A stretch of 64,000 nt of DNA from Tenacibaculum sp. AHE14PA (GTDB lineage: Bacteria > Bacteroidota > Bacteroidia > Flavobacteriales > Flavobacteriaceae), in contig NZ_CP058983.1 of the NCBI RefSeq assembly GCF_019278465.1, forward strand, positions 248,001-312,000. The letters run 5' to 3'. The position numbers and the translations under genes were made by a program. The notes beneath the pieces are model-generated. The model was not told the DNA's origin and made no database searches. It saw nothing but the letters and a program-made list of their open reading frames with translations. Of this stretch, positions 44,208 through 52,841 are shown one piece after another (the stretch's first letter is position 1; every line of letters begins with the position of its first letter).

Positions 44208-44819
44208 ATGCCTTTTAAAAAATTACAATCTGATATAAAAGAGAAATTAGAATCTCTTGAAATAACAACTCCTACTCCTTTTCAAAAAGCGAGTATTCCT
44301 GTAATAAAAAGTGGTGCAAATACTTATTGTACTGCTCCAGAAGGTAGCGGAAAAACAACAACACTGATATTAACAACATTACATAAGTTAAAATTTGAAG
44401 CCATTGGTACTGCACCAAGAGCAATAGTTTTAGTAGAAAATAACGAAAAGGCAACTGAAGTATACAACGCTTTTTTAAAATACACTAGATATCATGAATT
44501 TCGAGTGTATTTAGGTGACGAGAAGTTACATATTGATGTATTAAAATCAGAAATATTTGAAGGGATTGATGTGCTAATTGCTACTCCTAAAATTGTAAAT
44601 AAATTACTTTTATTAGAGGGGTTAAGCACTTCGCAATTAAAAATATTTAACATACATGATGCTGATTTTTTAGTTAATAACGCTTCTTACACAACTCTTA
44701 TGTCAATTACTCAGAGTGTAAATAAATGTCAGTTTGTAATTTATTCAGAAAAAATGCCTCCTATTCTAAAGCGTTTAGAATCTTATTTTATGCAATATGC
44801 TAAGACAGTTTCGATATAA
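44208..44819 (+). CDS. Stand-alone DEAD-box N-terminal (RecA1) domain protein with degenerate motif II
   Basis: 203 aa, about half a DEAD-box helicase. The Q motif (TPTPFQKASIP), Walker A (APEGSGKTTTLIL, residues 43-55), motif Ia region (PRAIVLVENNEKA) and motif Ib-like TPKIVNKLL are present. Motif II is HDAD at 150-153 in place of DEAD, and motif III SAT is replaced by YSE. No helicase C-terminal domain follows; the next gene begins 69 bp later. It may bind ATP or RNA without unwinding, as a regulator or competitor. It is promoter-proximal and conserved in length with flavobacterial proteins of this kind, from memory. Confidence 0.8.
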   Translation: MPFKKLQSDIKEKLESLEITTPTPFQKASIPVIKSGANTYCTAPEGSGKTTTLILTTLHKLKFEAIGTAPRAIVLVENNEKATEVYNAFLKYTRYHEFRVYLGDEKLHIDVLKSEIFEGIDVLIATPKIVNKLLLLEGLSTSQLKIFNIHDADFLVNNASYTTLMSITQSVNKCQFVIYSEKMPPILKRLESYFMQYAKTVSI

Positions 44820-44888
44820 AAATCTTTAGTTTTAAGTATATTAAAGTAACAGAAACAACTATTAAAAAATTTAATTTTACCTCTCTAC

Positions 44889-45350
44889 ATGAAAAATAAA
44901 TTAACAGAAAAGCAGAAAGAACTTATAGAAAGTTTTGGTGTCGTTCAGGAAGGTATGGGACTTTCACCTGCATCTGCTCGTGTTGATGCATTACTTATTG
45001 TGGCCGACACTCATGAGTTAACTTTTGATGAAGTTAGAGAAAATTTAGAATTAAGTAAAAGTGCAACTAGTAATGCTATTAATAATTTATTAATGTTAAA
45101 GCGTATTGGTTATAAAACAAAACCAGGAGATAGAAAAAGATACTTTCACACCAAATTAGGGCAATGGAAAAACTCTTTTAAAGATAGTATTAATGCACTT
45201 ACAAGTTATAATGATGTTGTCCTTCAGATTCTTAGTAATAGAACTAGCAAGACACCTGAATTTAACTCACAATTGAAAGACTTTACCCAATTTATTGAGT
45301 ATTATCAAAAAGAAAGTATTAAATTGATTGAAAATTGGAAAAACGAATAG
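44889..45350 (+). CDS. GbsR/MarR-family transcriptional regulator
   Basis: 153 aa. A MarR-like winged helix is visible: MGLSPASARVDALLIVADTHELTFDEVRE, LSKSATSNAINNLLMLKRIGY, then GDRKRYFH for the wing. The N-terminal MGLSPxxAR motif is characteristic of the GbsR branch, which controls glycine betaine and envelope genes. It sits 76 bp upstream of the MscS channel gene, so osmotic control of that channel is a reasonable inference. Confidence 0.88.
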   Translation: MKNKLTEKQKELIESFGVVQEGMGLSPASARVDALLIVADTHELTFDEVRENLELSKSATSNAINNLLMLKRIGYKTKPGDRKRYFHTKLGQWKNSFKDSINALTSYNDVVLQILSNRTSKTPEFNSQLKDFTQFIEYYQKESIKLIENWKNE

Positions 45351-45426
45351 TTTTTTTTGATAAAATTGGTTCTTTTAATACTGAACAAATGAAATAAATA
45401 AAACTAAAAAAAATAAATAAGTATAA

Positions 45427-46551
45427 ATGATAGAATTTTGGACAGCCAATAAAAGAGTAATTATATATGTGTTAATAGTGATTTGCGTAGTTTTAATTTT
45501 GCGTTTTTTCACGAAGTTATTTCATAACATCTTAGAAAAAAGATCAAGAAAAAAACATCCAAACGAAACCCCTGAAACAATTCAATTAACTCGAAAAATA
45601 TTAAATTCTCTTTGGTTAGTTTTAGGTATTATGGCATTAGTCTTTATTTTTATCGATAAAGAAAATTATAAAGTATTTGCTCAAAAATTTTACATAGTAT
45701 TTTATATAGGAATCGTAGCTGTAGCTACTATAACCACAGCTTCATTAACGCAAACATGGTTTAAACGTTCTATTGCTATAAAAATTAAGACTAATGAAGA
45801 TGCTACGAGTTATAAATTTTTAAGTTACATCTCTTTTTTTAGTATCTATTTTATAGGAATTGTATTGGCAATACTTGTTTTTCCTTCCTTACGTGGTATT
45901 GCCCAAACTGCTGTAGGTGGTGCTGGTGTAATTGCTGTGATTGCTGGTGTGGCATCTCAAGAAGCTTTAGCTAATTTGGTTGGAGGAGTTTTTATAATCA
46001 CTTTTAAACCTTTTAAAATTGGCGATATTATAAAACTAGATGAAACTATGGTAGGTAAAGTTACAGACATTACTTTACGTCATACAATTATTAGGAATTA
46101 TGAAAACAAAATGATTGTTATTCCTAATTCTTTAATTAACAAAGAGAAGTTGGTTAACTACGATTTAGGTGAACGAATGTGTTGCCAATGGATAGAAATA
46201 GGTATTTCATACGATAGTGATATTGATTTAGCAAAACATATTATTAGAGAAGAATGCGAAAGTCATCCTAATATATTAGATCATCGTAGTGAGTTAGATA
46301 AGTATAACAATGAAAAAAAGGTTGTTGTGCGTGTTATTAATTTAGGAGATTCTGCTATAACTATAAGAGCTTGGGCTTGGGCTGCAAGTTTTGATGATGC
46401 TTTTAGAATGAAATGTGATTTATACGAAAGTATAAAAAAACGTTTTGATAATGAAGGTGTTCAAATTCCTTTTCCGCATACTACAATGGTATTTAAAGAT
46501 CAACAGATAAATAAATTTAATAGAAATATAAGAACCCTTAATAATGAATAA
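45427..46551 (+). CDS. MscS-family mechanosensitive ion channel
   Basis: 374 aa. N-terminal helices (residues ~10-30, 58-78, 88-108, 132-152) precede the pore helix GGAGVIAVIAGVASQEALANLVGGVFIITFKPFKIGD, the glycine/alanine-rich TM3 typical of MscS, and the cytoplasmic beta domain with VIPNSLINKEKLVNYD. It releases solutes under hypo-osmotic shock. It overlaps the downstream barrel gene by 8 bp and follows the GbsR regulator. Confidence 0.93.
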   Translation: MIEFWTANKRVIIYVLIVICVVLILRFFTKLFHNILEKRSRKKHPNETPETIQLTRKILNSLWLVLGIMALVFIFIDKENYKVFAQKFYIVFYIGIVAVATITTASLTQTWFKRSIAIKIKTNEDATSYKFLSYISFFSIYFIGIVLAILVFPSLRGIAQTAVGGAGVIAVIAGVASQEALANLVGGVFIITFKPFKIGDIIKLDETMVGKVTDITLRHTIIRNYENKMIVIPNSLINKEKLVNYDLGERMCCQWIEIGISYDSDIDLAKHIIREECESHPNILDHRSELDKYNNEKKVVVRVINLGDSAITIRAWAWAASFDDAFRMKCDLYESIKKRFDNEGVQIPFPHTTMVFKDQQINKFNRNIRTLNNE

Positions 46552-47542
46552 ATTTAAAATAGTTATAACTCTTTTTTTTATAACGTCGATTGTTAACGCT
46601 CAAGAAAAAAACGAATCATTTCAGAAAGAAACAGCTATTAGTGTAAAAGAAAAATTTCCGAGTGCTCGATTATTTAATTTTGAATATGGTCAATCGTTAT
46701 CTCGTGACTTTAATTCGGAGTTGTTAGGTGTAGATTTTAATGATGCAAAAATAAAATCACAACAAACATTTAAAGCCTCTGCTAACATTCCTTTACATAG
46801 ATCAAAAAATAGAAAATGGGCGGTTACAGGTTCTTTAAATTATCAATTAAATTCTTTTGAGTTTGAGGATATCAATGAAGCTAACGAACCTATATTCGAG
46901 CAAAACGGAACTGTAAATTTCCATAATTTCTCTACGGCAATAAGTTCTACTTATTTCTCTTCATTATTCAAAAAACCAGTAATTTATAATGCCTCATTAA
47001 TTGTTGATGGGAATGATAAAGGTTTAGAACGTATTAAAGGTTTAGTGGGTTTGTCTTTTATACTAAAGAGAACACAACGCACAACGATGACTTTGGGTGC
47101 AATTGTTTTTGTTGATCCAACATCTCAAATACCATTTTTCCCTACTTTTTCGTACAATCATAAATTTAAAAACTCTAAATGGGAGTTAGATTTTATATTG
47201 CCTCAACGTTTATTATTTAGAAGGTTTGTAGGTGAAAATGGTCGATTTTCTGTAGGTAGTACCTTTGGTGGTAATGGTTTTTATGTAAATATAGAAAATA
47301 ACCCTGCTTATACTGAAACTTTTGAATACAGCCAGTTAGAAATAAAATCTGGAGTTATGTACGAACACCGATTTAATAATTTTCTTATAGGTACTTTTCA
47401 AGGAGGTTTACAAAACTTTATAAGCAATCAATTAACTGAAAAAGGAGCATCTTCTAAAGACTATATTTATAAGAATACACAAGATGCTACAGGTTATTTT
47501 AACGTAGGTATCTCAATAGATCCTTTCGCTAAGAAAAAATAG
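46544..47542 (+). CDS. DUF6268-like outer-membrane protein
   Basis: 332 aa with signal peptide (FKIVITLFFITSIVNAQ, cleaved near residue 19). The mature part is a predicted outer-membrane barrel: repeated strands such as FKASANIPLHRSKNRKWAVTG, SNYQLNS-like turns, FSYNHKFKNSKWELDFILPQRLLFRR, and IKSGVMYEHRFNNFLIGTFQGG. DUF6268 is assigned from memory with moderate confidence. It is translationally coupled to the MscS gene. Confidence 0.7.
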   Translation: MNKFKIVITLFFITSIVNAQEKNESFQKETAISVKEKFPSARLFNFEYGQSLSRDFNSELLGVDFNDAKIKSQQTFKASANIPLHRSKNRKWAVTGSLNYQLNSFEFEDINEANEPIFEQNGTVNFHNFSTAISSTYFSSLFKKPVIYNASLIVDGNDKGLERIKGLVGLSFILKRTQRTTMTLGAIVFVDPTSQIPFFPTFSYNHKFKNSKWELDFILPQRLLFRRFVGENGRFSVGSTFGGNGFYVNIENNPAYTETFEYSQLEIKSGVMYEHRFNNFLIGTFQGGLQNFISNQLTEKGASSKDYIYKNTQDATGYFNVGISIDPFAKKK

Positions 47543-47577
47543 CATAAATTAATAATCCCCGCAAGTCCCCTTTTTTT

Positions 47578-47625
47578 AAACAGTGTTAATTTACTCTATG
47601 TTTTAGAGTTTAATTGGCACTGTTT
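47578..47625 (+). terminator. Hairpin after the barrel gene
   Basis: A 20-bp imperfect stem, AAACAGTGTTAATTTACTCT against AGAGTTTAATTGGCACTGTTT, encloses a short loop. It is the probable terminator of the 44.2-47.5 kb transcript. Confidence 0.7.
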
Positions 47626-47714
47626 TCGTTTTCTTATAATATGTATATCATCAAGATAACTAATAAAATAGTAGTTAAATATATCTTGTTGTTATCTAAT
47701 GCTAAACGCATAAA

Positions 47715-47745
47715 AAAAGGTACAAAACAGCTGTTTGTACCTTTT
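47715..47745. terminator. Bidirectional terminator in convergent spacer
   Basis: Stem AAAAGGTACAAA / TTTGTACCTTTT with loop ACAGCTG. It can serve either strand. Confidence 0.8.
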
Positions 47746-47754
47746 CTTTAAGAA

Positions 47755-47789
47755 AAAACAACATTTAAAATAATTTTAAATGTTGTTTT
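47755..47789. terminator. Second bidirectional terminator
   Basis: A perfect 16-bp stem, AAAACAACATTTAAAA / TTTTAAATGTTGTTTT, with loop TAA, lies 15 bp from the stop of the convergent alcohol dehydrogenase. Tandem with the previous hairpin. Confidence 0.8.
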
Positions 47790-47803
47790 TATATATCACA
47801 GTT

Positions 47804-48859
47804 TTATTTAAGTGATTTCATATCAATTACAAACCTATATTTAACGTCGTTTTTAGTAACACGATCATAAGCTGTATTGATTTCTTGCATGTTTATAAGT
47901 TCAATATCACTAGTAATATTATGTTTACCACAAAAATCTAACATTTCTTGTGTTTCTTTTATACCACCAATTAAAGAGCCTGCAATACGTTTACGCCCCA
48001 TAATAATACTTCCTCCATTAAATGGTTTTAAAGGTTCTACTGCACCAACTAACACCATTGTTGCATCAATTTTAAGTAAACCTAAATAAGGGTCCATTTC
48101 ATGACCAACAGGAATGGTGTTTAATATAAAATCAAAACTTCCCTGATGTTTTTTCATGTCATCTGCATCTTTAGATACTAAAACTTCATGAGCTCCTAGC
48201 CTTTTAGCATCTTTACCTTTTTCTGGCGATGTGGTAATCATAACAACGTGAGCTTCTAATGCATTCGCAAACTTAACTCCCATATGGCCTAAGCCACCTA
48301 AACCGATTACACCTACTTTATCGCCTTCTTTCACTTTCCAATGCGCTAATGGCGACCACGTAGTAACTCCTGCACACAATAAAGGCGCTGTCGCTGCTTC
48401 ATCTAAGTTTTCTGGTATACGAAGTACAAATTTCTCATCTACAACTACAGATGTTGAATAACCTCCATATGTTTGAGCACCTTCTATATGTTTATCAGGA
48501 CTGTTATATGTCCAAGTACTTCCTTTTTCACAAAACTGCTCTAAATCTTGCTCACAAGACGCACATGTTTGACAAGAATCTACCAAACAACCTACACCTA
48601 CTAAATCACCTACTTTATAATTACTTACATCGCCACCAATTTCTGTTACACGACCAATAATTTCATGGCCAGGTACTACAGGATAGTTAGATCCTTTCCA
48701 ATCATTTCTTGCAGTATGTATATCACTATGGCAAACACCACAATAGGTAATGTCTATCTTCACATCTCCTACTCCTACTGCTCGCCTATTTATATCTAAA
48801 GGTTTTAAATCTTCTGTTGGTGCTGTTGCACCATATGCTTTTACTATTGTTGTTGCCAT
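47804..48859 (-). CDS. NAD(P)-dependent zinc alcohol dehydrogenase (YahK/CAD-like)
   Basis: 351 aa. Catalytic zinc ligands lie in YCGVCHSDIHTARNDW and GHEIIGRV; the structural zinc cysteines are in CLVDSCQTCASCEQDLEQFC. The cofactor motif is VGVIGLGGLGHMGVKFANAL. This matches aldehyde reductases of the YahK/cinnamyl-alcohol class, which reduce aromatic and aliphatic aldehydes with NADPH. It is the last gene after OsmC, sharing one base with it, in the electrophile-defence operon. Confidence 0.9.
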   Translation of the reverse strand: MATTIVKAYGATAPTEDLKPLDINRRAVGVGDVKIDITYCGVCHSDIHTARNDWKGSNYPVVPGHEIIGRVTEIGGDVSNYKVGDLVGVGCLVDSCQTCASCEQDLEQFCEKGSTWTYNSPDKHIEGAQTYGGYSTSVVVDEKFVLRIPENLDEAATAPLLCAGVTTWSPLAHWKVKEGDKVGVIGLGGLGHMGVKFANALEAHVVMITTSPEKGKDAKRLGAHEVLVSKDADDMKKHQGSFDFILNTIPVGHEMDPYLGLLKIDATMVLVGAVEPLKPFNGGSIIMGRKRIAGSLIGGIKETQEMLDFCGKHNITSDIELINMQEINTAYDRVTKNDVKYRFVIDMKSLK

Positions 48860-49287
48860 TATTGTGCGTTTTTTAAAGTGATTTTTAATTCGATGTTTGT
48901 ATTTAATAATTTAGAAATAGGACACACTTCTTTTGCTTTATGCGCTATTTGCTGAAACTGTTCTGCATCTATATTTGGTACATCTCCTTCTAAGTTTAAA
49001 GTGATTTTCGTGATTGCTCCATCTTCAAAACTAACGGTAGCATCAACATTTAAACTTGTTGCTGTAAAGTTAGCTTCGTTTAATAAAAAACTCAATTGCA
49101 TAGCAAAACAACCAGCGTGGGCTGCTCCTATCAATTCTTCAGGGTTTGTTCCTTTTTCTCCATTTTCAAAACGAGTTTGAAATGAATATTGTGTTTTATC
49201 TAAAACATTACTTGCTGTTGTAATACTTCCTTTCCCCTCTTTTCCACTTCCTTTCCATTCTGCGTTTGCTTTTCTTGTAAATTTCAT
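48859..49287 (-). CDS. OsmC-family organic peroxide reductase
   Basis: 142 aa. The two redox cysteines are present: C60 in GAAHAGCFAMQLSFLL and C122 in KAKEVCPISKLL. They reduce organic hydroperoxides with dihydrolipoyl donors. Length and spacing match the OsmC branch rather than Ohr. The gene lies between the old yellow enzyme (26 bp away) and the alcohol dehydrogenase (1-bp overlap), supporting a shared stress role. Confidence 0.92.
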   Translation of the reverse strand: MKFTRKANAEWKGSGKEGKGSITTASNVLDKTQYSFQTRFENGEKGTNPEELIGAAHAGCFAMQLSFLLNEANFTATSLNVDATVSFEDGAITKITLNLEGDVPNIDAEQFQQIAHKAKEVCPISKLLNTNIELKITLKNAQ

Positions 49288-49313
49288 AATATATGTGTTT
49301 TAGGTTAAATTAT

Positions 49314-50408
49314 TTATTTTGAAGCTTTAGGATAATCTGTATACCCTTTTGCTCCGGTAGTATAAAATGTATCTTCATTCCATGTTGCTAATTCCAGATT
49401 GTTTTCAAAACGTTCTACTAAATCAGGATTAGAGATAAATGGTTTTCCGTAAGCTACTAAATCCGCAAGACCTTCCTCAATGATTTTATTTCCTTTTTCT
49501 TGATCAAAAGCTGAATTAATCATTAAGGTACCGTTATACAAAGGTCTAAAGTGTTTTGCTATTTCAGTAACAGCATGTTTAACTTCAGATACATCTGTAA
49601 AAGGTTCTGAAAGATGAATGTATGCTAAGTTGTAATCATTTAATTTCTTAATAATATATTCAAAAGTTGGAATTGTATCTTCATCCATAGTCATTCCGAA
49701 TAAACCATTTAATGAAGGATTAAAGCGTGCTCCTATTTTTTCTTGGGGAATCACTTCTTTTACAGCATCAAGTACTTCAAAAAAGAAACGAGCTCTATTC
49801 TCTATAGTTCCACCATAATTATCTGTTCTTTTATTAGAGGTTCCGTTAAAAAATTGATGAAATAAATAACCGTTAGATGAGTGTATTTCTACACCATCAA
49901 AACCAGCTTTAACAGCATTAGCCGCTGCATTTTTAAAATCTTGAATTGTTTCTTTAATATCTTCAACAGTCATTTCCTTAGGCGTAACAGTATCTTTAAA
50001 ACCTTCTGGAGTATATGATTTTGAGTTAGGGTTTATTGCTGATGCTGATAAAGGTAATTTATCATTATGAAAATCAGGATGCGACATTCTACCAACATGC
50101 CATAATTGAATGAATATTTTTCCTCCTTTATCATGTACACGTTTAGTTACTTTCTTCCAACCTTCAACTTGTTCATCAGAATGGATTCCTGCTGTATGAA
50201 TATATCCCACCGCTTTGGTAGATACTTGAGAACCTTCTGTAATAATTAATCCAGCAGAAGCACGTTGCTCATAATATAAACCATGTAAATCATCCGTTGG
50301 TATATTACCACTATTGTCTGCTCTACTACGCGTCATGGGTGCCATGACAACTCGGTTTGCTAGGTTAATATTTTTATTATATGCCGTTAATAGGTGTTGT
50401 TTGTTCAT
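49314..50408 (-). CDS. Old yellow enzyme family alkene reductase (NemA-like)
   Basis: 364 aa FMN-dependent TIM barrel. The motifs are NRVVMAPMTRSRAD, FIQLWHVGRMSHPDF, the substrate-binding FDGVEIHSSNGYLFHQFFNGTSNKRTDNYGGTIENRARF and the C-terminal FISNPDLVERFENN. NemA enzymes reduce alpha,beta-unsaturated carbonyls, nitrate esters and quinones. It has a TAnnTTTG promoter at 50437-50444 and an FNR-like box centred near -42 (50467-50480). Confidence 0.93.
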   Translation of the reverse strand: MNKQHLLTAYNKNINLANRVVMAPMTRSRADNSGNIPTDDLHGLYYEQRASAGLIITEGSQVSTKAVGYIHTAGIHSDEQVEGWKKVTKRVHDKGGKIFIQLWHVGRMSHPDFHNDKLPLSASAINPNSKSYTPEGFKDTVTPKEMTVEDIKETIQDFKNAAANAVKAGFDGVEIHSSNGYLFHQFFNGTSNKRTDNYGGTIENRARFFFEVLDAVKEVIPQEKIGARFNPSLNGLFGMTMDEDTIPTFEYIIKKLNDYNLAYIHLSEPFTDVSEVKHAVTEIAKHFRPLYNGTLMINSAFDQEKGNKIIEEGLADLVAYGKPFISNPDLVERFENNLELATWNEDTFYTTGAKGYTDYPKASK

Positions 50409-50436
50409 GTATTTTGCTTGTTTTAATAATAAAAAA

Positions 50437-50444
50437 CAAAGCTA
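50437..50444 (-). promoter_or_regulatory. -7 promoter element of the old yellow enzyme operon
   Basis: On the minus strand this is TAGCTTTG, matching TAnnTTTG, 28 nt upstream of the ATG. Confidence 0.65.
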
Positions 50445-50466
50445 CGGCACATAATTACTAATCTCA

Positions 50467-50480
50467 TTGACATAGATCAA
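50467..50480. promoter_or_regulatory. FNR/CRP-type box upstream of the old yellow enzyme gene
   Basis: TTGACATAGATCAA matches TTGAT-N4-ATCAA at 9 of 10 fixed positions, inside a longer palindrome ATCTCA...TGAGAT (50461-50487). It is centred about 33 bp upstream of the -7 element, close to the -41.5 spacing of class II activators, and begins 12 bp after the end of the Crp-like gene. Confidence 0.55.
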
Positions 50481-50491
50481 TTGAGATATAA

Positions 50492-51067
50492 TTAACTTTT
50501 TATTTGTTGCCTTACACGACTTAAATTTTCTGGAGAAACACCTAAATAATTGGCAATATCATAATTAGGTACCCTATCTTCTATTTTGGGGTACGAAGTA
50601 CAGAATTCAAGATATCGCTCTTGCGTGTTCTTTTCTAAAGTTGATAATATTCGTTTGCGTTGAGATATAAAAGCTTGGGTTGTTAAGATTCTGAAATAAC
50701 GCTCAAAAATAGGAGCTTTATCATAAATATTTTGAAGACTATCATAATTAATAGCCAACAATTCAGAATCTTCAATAGCTTCTATATATAATTTTGAAGA
50801 TATTTTATTATAAAAAGCATCAAAATCGCCAACCCACCAGTTTTCTATAGCAAACTGAATTATATGGCTACTCCCTTTATCATCTAAATAATAAGCTTTT
50901 AAACAACCTTTAATAACAAAATACTCATGTTTAACAGTTGTACCTGGTTTTAATAAGAATTGACCTTTAGATATTGATACTTTATTTAAAGCTTCATTAA
51001 ACCTCTCTAAATCTAATTTTGTAGGAGTTATATGATCTTGAATGTGTTTTAGAATAGATTGATACAT
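50492..51067 (-). CDS. Crp/Fnr-family transcriptional regulator
   Basis: I prefer ATG 51067 (MYQSILKHIQDH, 191 aa) over 51082, which would only add MHLCS. A cNMP-binding-like beta barrel occupies residues ~25-120 (KGQFLLKPGTTVKHEYFVIKGCLKAYYLD) and a winged helix the end (YDIANYLGVSPENLSRVRQQIKS). No cysteine cluster for an FNR-type Fe-S centre is seen; the barrel lacks the obvious cAMP Arg-Ser pair. It precedes the old yellow enzyme, OsmC and alcohol dehydrogenase genes on the same strand. Confidence 0.9.
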   Translation of the reverse strand: MYQSILKHIQDHITPTKLDLERFNEALNKVSISKGQFLLKPGTTVKHEYFVIKGCLKAYYLDDKGSSHIIQFAIENWWVGDFDAFYNKISSKLYIEAIEDSELLAINYDSLQNIYDKAPIFERYFRILTTQAFISQRKRILSTLEKNTQERYLEFCTSYPKIEDRVPNYDIANYLGVSPENLSRVRQQIKS

Positions 51068-51141
51068 ACTGCAAAGATGCATATTTTAATAATCAAACTT
51101 CTTTTAAGTTTAGTATTATTTATGAATGATTAGATCTTGTT

Positions 51142-51166
51142 TATAGTAGTATAAATAAATACTATA
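51142..51166. promoter_or_regulatory. Inverted repeat between crp-like and doxX genes
   Basis: TATAGTA-N11-TACTATA has perfect 7-bp arms in the divergent promoter region. Role unknown. Confidence 0.35.
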
Positions 51167-51173
51167 TGTAAAA

Positions 51174-51187
51174 AATGAATGTTCATT
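51174..51187. promoter_or_regulatory. Candidate TetR operator in the doxX promoter
   Basis: AATGAA-TG-TTCATT is a palindrome of the type bound by TetR regulators. It lies just upstream of the -7 element at 51197 and would overlap the -33 region. The adjacent TetR gene (51590) is in the operon it would repress. Confidence 0.55.
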
Positions 51188-51196
51188 CTTTTTTTA

Positions 51197-51204
51197 TATC
51201 TTTG
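51197..51204 (+). promoter_or_regulatory. -7 promoter element of the doxX-tetR operon
   Basis: TATCTTTG matches TAnnTTTG, 18 nt before the doxX start at 51223. Confidence 0.65.
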
Positions 51205-51222
51205 TACCATCAAAATAAAACA

Positions 51223-51597
51223 ATGAAACATATCTGGAATTTTTTACGCATATTATTAGCTATATTTATAGTGTATGCTGGTATACAACATTTTATTAAA
51301 CCTGATTTTTTTAACGCATTTGTGCCTGATTTTTTAATATACAAATCAACAATTATATACGTATCAGGTATTATAGAAATCGTTCTTGGTGTACTGTTAT
51401 TAATTCCTAAATATACACGTGTTGCAGCAAGCGGAATATTAATTTTAATGTTGCTTTTTTTACCAATACATATTTGGGATGTTATTACAGATACTCCTGC
51501 AATTGGTAGTCATGAAGCAGCTGTAATAAGATTACCAATGCAATTTGTTTTGATAGCACTAGCTTATAAATTTAGAAAAACAAACAACAATGGCTAA
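51223..51597 (+). CDS. DoxX-family membrane protein
   Basis: 124 aa from ATG 51223; an upstream ATG at 51175 is inside the operator and before the promoter element, so it is not used. Four membrane helices are seen (IWNFLRILLAIFIVYAGIQHF, IIYVSGIIEIVLGVLLLIP, ASGILILMLLFLPIHIWDV, QFVLIALAYKF), with the FIKPDFFNAFVPDFL motif. DoxX proteins are linked to redox or quinone metabolism. It heads the TetR-controlled operon. Confidence 0.88.
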   Translation: MKHIWNFLRILLAIFIVYAGIQHFIKPDFFNAFVPDFLIYKSTIIYVSGIIEIVLGVLLLIPKYTRVAASGILILMLLFLPIHIWDVITDTPAIGSHEAAVIRLPMQFVLIALAYKFRKTNNNG

Positions 51598-52174
51598 ACT
51601 CCAAAAAAGTATAGATAAAAGAAACGCACTTGTTAAAGCCACAATTGAATTGGTAAATAACAATGGATTTCATGCTACACCAATGAGCAAAATAGCTAAA
51701 ATGGCTAAAGTTTCTCCGGCAACAATCTATTTATATTTCGAAAACAAACAAGATTTAGTAAATCAAACATATATAGAGGTTAAAGCTAAATATACAGATT
51801 ATGCTTTTGAAACTTATGATGAAAATACATCTGTAGAACTTGGATTTGAAGTTATTTGGAAACGTATTGCTGATTTTAAATTAAAAGATCCTGAAAACTC
51901 AATGTTTTTAGCACAATGTGATAATACACCAATGATTGATGAACCAAGTAGACAAGAAGGTATAAAACACCTACAACCCCTACTCGACTTATGGAATCGC
52001 GGAAAAAGTGAAGGTATTATAAAACCAATGTCAGATTATATATTATATGCATATGCCATAAACCCTTTATCATTTTTAGTGATTTCTCAGAAACGAGGTG
52101 TATTTACACTAGATAAAACACATATTGAAGAAGCTTATCAATCGGCTTGGAATAGTATAAAAGTATGTAAGTAA
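51590..52174 (+). CDS. TetR-family transcriptional repressor
   Basis: 194 aa. The N-terminal TetR helix-turn-helix is AKMAKVSPATIYLYFENKQDLVNQTYIEVK (residues ~30-60), followed by a helical ligand-binding domain. It overlaps the doxX end by 8 bp and is co-transcribed with the downstream oxidoreductases. It probably represses the operon through the palindrome at 51174-51187. Confidence 0.92.
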   Translation: MAKLQKSIDKRNALVKATIELVNNNGFHATPMSKIAKMAKVSPATIYLYFENKQDLVNQTYIEVKAKYTDYAFETYDENTSVELGFEVIWKRIADFKLKDPENSMFLAQCDNTPMIDEPSRQEGIKHLQPLLDLWNRGKSEGIIKPMSDYILYAYAINPLSFLVISQKRGVFTLDKTHIEEAYQSAWNSIKVCK

Positions 52175-52175
52175 T

Positions 52176-52838
52176 ATGAAAAAAACAGCCATTATATTAG
52201 GTGCAACTGGGTTAACTGGTTCTAATTTATTGACGAAATTAATCAACGATAATCGTTATGAGAACATCAAATTGTTTTCAAGATCTAAAATTGATGGATT
52301 ACCAACAAAAGTAACTCAGTATATAGGTGATCTTTTAAAACTAGAAGATTTTAAAGCAGATTTTACTGCGGATGAAGTGTTTTGTTGTATTGGTACAACT
52401 GCAAAAAAAACACCTGATAAAAATTTATATAAAAAGATAGACCATGGTATTCCTGTAGCTGCTGCTAAATTGGCAAAAGAAAATAAAATTACCACCTTTT
52501 TAGTTGTTTCGGCAATGGGAGCAAATAAAAAAAGTAGTGTGTTTTATAATAAGACAAAAGGAGAAATGGAAAATGATGTTTTACTTCAAAATATCGAAAA
52601 AACTATCATTTTAAGACCTTCTTTAATTGGTGGCGAACGAAAAGAACGCAGAATATTAGAGCAAATAGGCTTAAGTGTTTTTAAAATTATACAACCATTA
52701 TTTGTAGGTAAATTAAAGAATTATAAAATAATTGATGCTGATAATATTGCCCAAGCAATGGTACAGTTAGCAAATAATAAAAATCATACCGAAGTAATTA
52801 TTACTTCAAACCAAATAATAAAACTTTCAAAAAAATAA
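52176..52838 (+). CDS. NAD(P)H-binding atypical SDR
   Basis: 220 aa. The Rossmann start is TAIILGATGLTGSNLLTKL and the protein carries FCCIGTTAKKTPDKNLYKKID, VVSAMGANKKSSVFYNKTKGEMEN (YNKTK as YxxxK), and TIILRPSLIGGERKERR. It matches small atypical SDR proteins such as the HTATIP2/YbjT-like group. It lies 1 bp after tetR and 3 bp before the nitroreductase. Confidence 0.85.
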   Translation: MKKTAIILGATGLTGSNLLTKLINDNRYENIKLFSRSKIDGLPTKVTQYIGDLLKLEDFKADFTADEVFCCIGTTAKKTPDKNLYKKIDHGIPVAAAKLAKENKITTFLVVSAMGANKKSSVFYNKTKGEMENDVLLQNIEKTIILRPSLIGGERKERRILEQIGLSVFKIIQPLFVGKLKNYKIIDADNIAQAMVQLANNKNHTEVIITSNQIIKLSKK

Positions 52839-52841
52839 AAT

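Noticed and set aside
47578..47789. Small RNA gene in the hairpin-rich spacer
   Set aside because: Three tandem hairpins between convergent genes are better explained as terminators; no promoter element was seen between them.
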